DNA from: Parvularcula sp.
GTDB lineage: Bacteria > Pseudomonadota > Alphaproteobacteria > Caulobacterales > Parvularculaceae
Assembly (NCBI GenBank): GCA_003506635.1
Contig: DNZB01000283.1
Coordinates: 1 to 6,046, forward strand
DNA: 6,046 nt
Direction: 5' to 3'
Positions within the stretch are counted from its first letter, which is position 1. Every line of letters begins with the position of its first letter. Both the position numbers and the translations under genes were made by a program. The notes under the pieces are model-generated. The model was not told the origin of the DNA. It did not search any database and saw only the letters and a list, made by a program, of their open reading frames with translations. Below are positions 4,808-6,046 of this stretch, piece by piece.

Positions 4808-6046
4808 ATGGTCCCGCCTCCCGCCCCGCCGTCCTCGCTTTCGCTCGGCCGCCGTCTTTGGCGCGACTTTCTGGGGCGCCAGCGCGGCAGGCTCGCCCTC
4901 GCGCTGGTCGCAATGGCGGTTTACGCCGCCTCCGCCGCGGCGATCCCGGCGGGGGTTGAATGGATCAACGCCCGCCTGTCGGGCGAGCGGCCGTCCTTCG
5001 GCGCGCTTGCGGGAAATGTCGCGATCGTCGGGCCGGCGATTATCGTCCTGCTCGGCCTTGTCAACGCCGGCGCGCAATATCTGCAAGCGCGCCTGTCGGC
5101 CGGCGCCGCGCTGCGCGCGCTGCGCGATATGCAGGCCGCGACGGCCGACAAGCTGCTCGCGATCGACGACGCGCAGCTTCGCGCGCTCGGTCCCGGCCAG
5201 TCGATCTCGATGCTGACGAATGACGTCGCGGTCCTGCGCGAGATGTTGCAGCGCGCGCTGAGCGGCGTGCGGGACCTCCTGACTCTTCTCGCGCTTGTCG
5301 GCGTGATGATCTGGTACGACCCCGTGCTGTTTCTCGTCGTCGCCGGCATTTATGCGGCTGTCGGCTGGCCCGTCGCGCGCATCGGCGCAGGATTGAGAAA
5401 GGCGAGCCGCGCGGCGCAGGCGCAATCAGGCGACATCGCGAGCCTTGCGAATGAGATGGTGGCGGGCGGGCGCACCATCCGCGCCTTCGGCCTCGAGGCC
5501 GCGCGCCGGGCCGGAGCCGGCGCCGCCTTCGACGCGCGTCTGGCGACTCTGCTTAGAATGGCGAACTTGCGGGCGCTGAACGAGCCTTTCATTTTCCTTG
5601 TCGGCTCGGTCGCGATGGCGATCGTCATCGCCGTCGTGGCGCTGAGGATTTCATCTGGCGCGCTCAACGTGCCGCAGTTCATTTCGTTCATCATCGCGCT
5701 TCTCATGCTGTCGCAGCCCGCGCGCGGGCTTTCAACGCTGAACGCCGTCGCGCAAGAAGGCTTTGGCGCGTTTGAGCGCATCGCCGGCCTTCTCGACCGG
5801 GCGCCGTCGATCGTCGACCGGCCGGGCGCGGCGCCGCTCGTCCTTGAGCGCGGGGCGGTTTCGTTTCGCGACGTCGTCTTTTCCTATGACGGGGGAACGC
5901 GCGCGCTCGACGGCTTCTCGCTGGAAGTCCCGGCCGGCAAGACAGTCGCGCTGGTCGGCGAATCGGGCGCCGGGAAATCGACCGTCTTCAATCTCCTGTT
6001 GCGCCTTTACGAACCCGACGCCGGCGCGATCTTGATCGACGACCGG
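4808..6046 (+). CDS. MsbA-like type-1 ABC exporter, fused permease and ATP-binding domains (3' partial)
   Basis: The frame is open from ATG 4808 to the window end, giving 413 residues of a protein probably near 600. It is a half-transporter that would dimerise in the inner membrane and use ATP to move a hydrophobic substrate outward. The membrane domain shows six likely helices at roughly 28-50, 68-90, 153-169, 171-192, 259-280 and 285-305. It includes typical type-1 exporter text such as SMLTNDVAVLREM at 134-146 and EMVAGGRTIRAFGLE at 216-230. The nucleotide-binding domain begins near 344: VSFRDVVFSYDGG at 351-363 holds the A-loop Tyr (Y360), and Walker A is GESGAGKST at 384-392. The Q-loop, ABC signature, Walker B and H-loop lie beyond the window. 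An in-frame TAG at 4796-4798 rules out a longer N-terminus, and no Shine-Dalgarno site precedes the ATG. Starting at M36 instead would cut into helix 1. Lipid A/LPS flipping (MsbA role) is inferred only from the family and the nearby lipid A genes; drug or lipid export is equally compatible. Confidence 0.92.
   Translation, partial: MVPPPAPPSSLSLGRRLWRDFLGRQRGRLALALVAMAVYAASAAAIPAGVEWINARLSGERPSFGALAGNVAIVGPAIIVLLGLVNAGAQYLQARLSAGAALRALRDMQAATADKLLAIDDAQLRALGPGQSISMLTNDVAVLREMLQRALSGVRDLLTLLALVGVMIWYDPVLFLVVAGIYAAVGWPVARIGAGLRKASRAAQAQSGDIASLANEMVAGGRTIRAFGLEAARRAGAGAAFDARLATLLRMANLRALNEPFIFLVGSVAMAIVIAVVALRISSGALNVPQFISFIIALLMLSQPARGLSTLNAVAQEGFGAFERIAGLLDRAPSIVDRPGAAPLVLERGAVSFRDVVFSYDGGTRALDGFSLEVPAGKTVALVGESGAGKSTVFNLLLRLYEPDAGAILIDDR

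Noticed and set aside
4707..4913. N-terminal extension of lysA to about 490 residues
   Set aside because: The extra residues are low-complexity Arg/Ala/Gly text overlapping the start of the ABC exporter. The normal LysA N-terminus begins exactly at the ATG at 4706.
4658..5781. Minus-strand open frames opposite the ABC exporter
   Set aside because: The + strand carries a continuous 413-codon exporter with clear helices, A-loop and Walker A. The minus-strand frames show no such features.

Overview
The window is a very GC-rich, densely coding stretch of Gram-negative chromosome, with G or C at most third codon positions. Gene content and protein motifs point to an alphaproteobacterium: a DUF374-type acyltransferase sits directly before waaA, waaA is followed by lpxK, and LpxK carries a DDGFQN-type motif. 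I cannot name the genus from the sequence. All the main genes belong to known families, and I see no mobile element, CRISPR array, tRNA or rRNA.

Left part (1-3375, + strand): a lipid A/Kdo assembly cassette. It holds the C-terminal end of a DUF374-type lysophospholipid acyltransferase-like protein, waaA (Kdo transferase), lpxK (lipid A 4'-kinase), and a late (secondary) lipid A acyltransferase of the LpxL/HtrB family. Each stop codon overlaps the next start by 4 nt (ATGA, ATGA, GTGA), so the four genes are probably co-transcribed and translationally coupled. LpxK phosphorylates the disaccharide to give lipid IVA, WaaA adds Kdo, and the LpxL-type enzyme adds a secondary acyl chain, all at the inner membrane.

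Middle (3376-4706, - strand): a 65-bp gap with a GC-rich palindrome that may be a terminator, then lysA (diaminopimelate decarboxylase, the last step of lysine synthesis), which converges on the lipid A cassette.

Right part (4707-6046): a 101-bp divergent promoter region holding candidate promoter elements for both flanking genes and a 7-bp inverted repeat, then the first 413 residues of a type-1 (MsbA-like) ABC exporter on the + strand. The exporter has a six-helix membrane domain and the start of its nucleotide-binding domain through the Walker A motif; the rest is outside the window. Being close to the lipid A cassette makes a lipid A/LPS flippase plausible but does not prove it.

Points worth a second look are modest: an unusual stretch before the PAGPLRE motif in LpxK, the SD-less and possibly leaderless start of the ABC exporter, the inverted repeat in the lysA leader, and the convergent palindrome. 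I found no credible undescribed system here.
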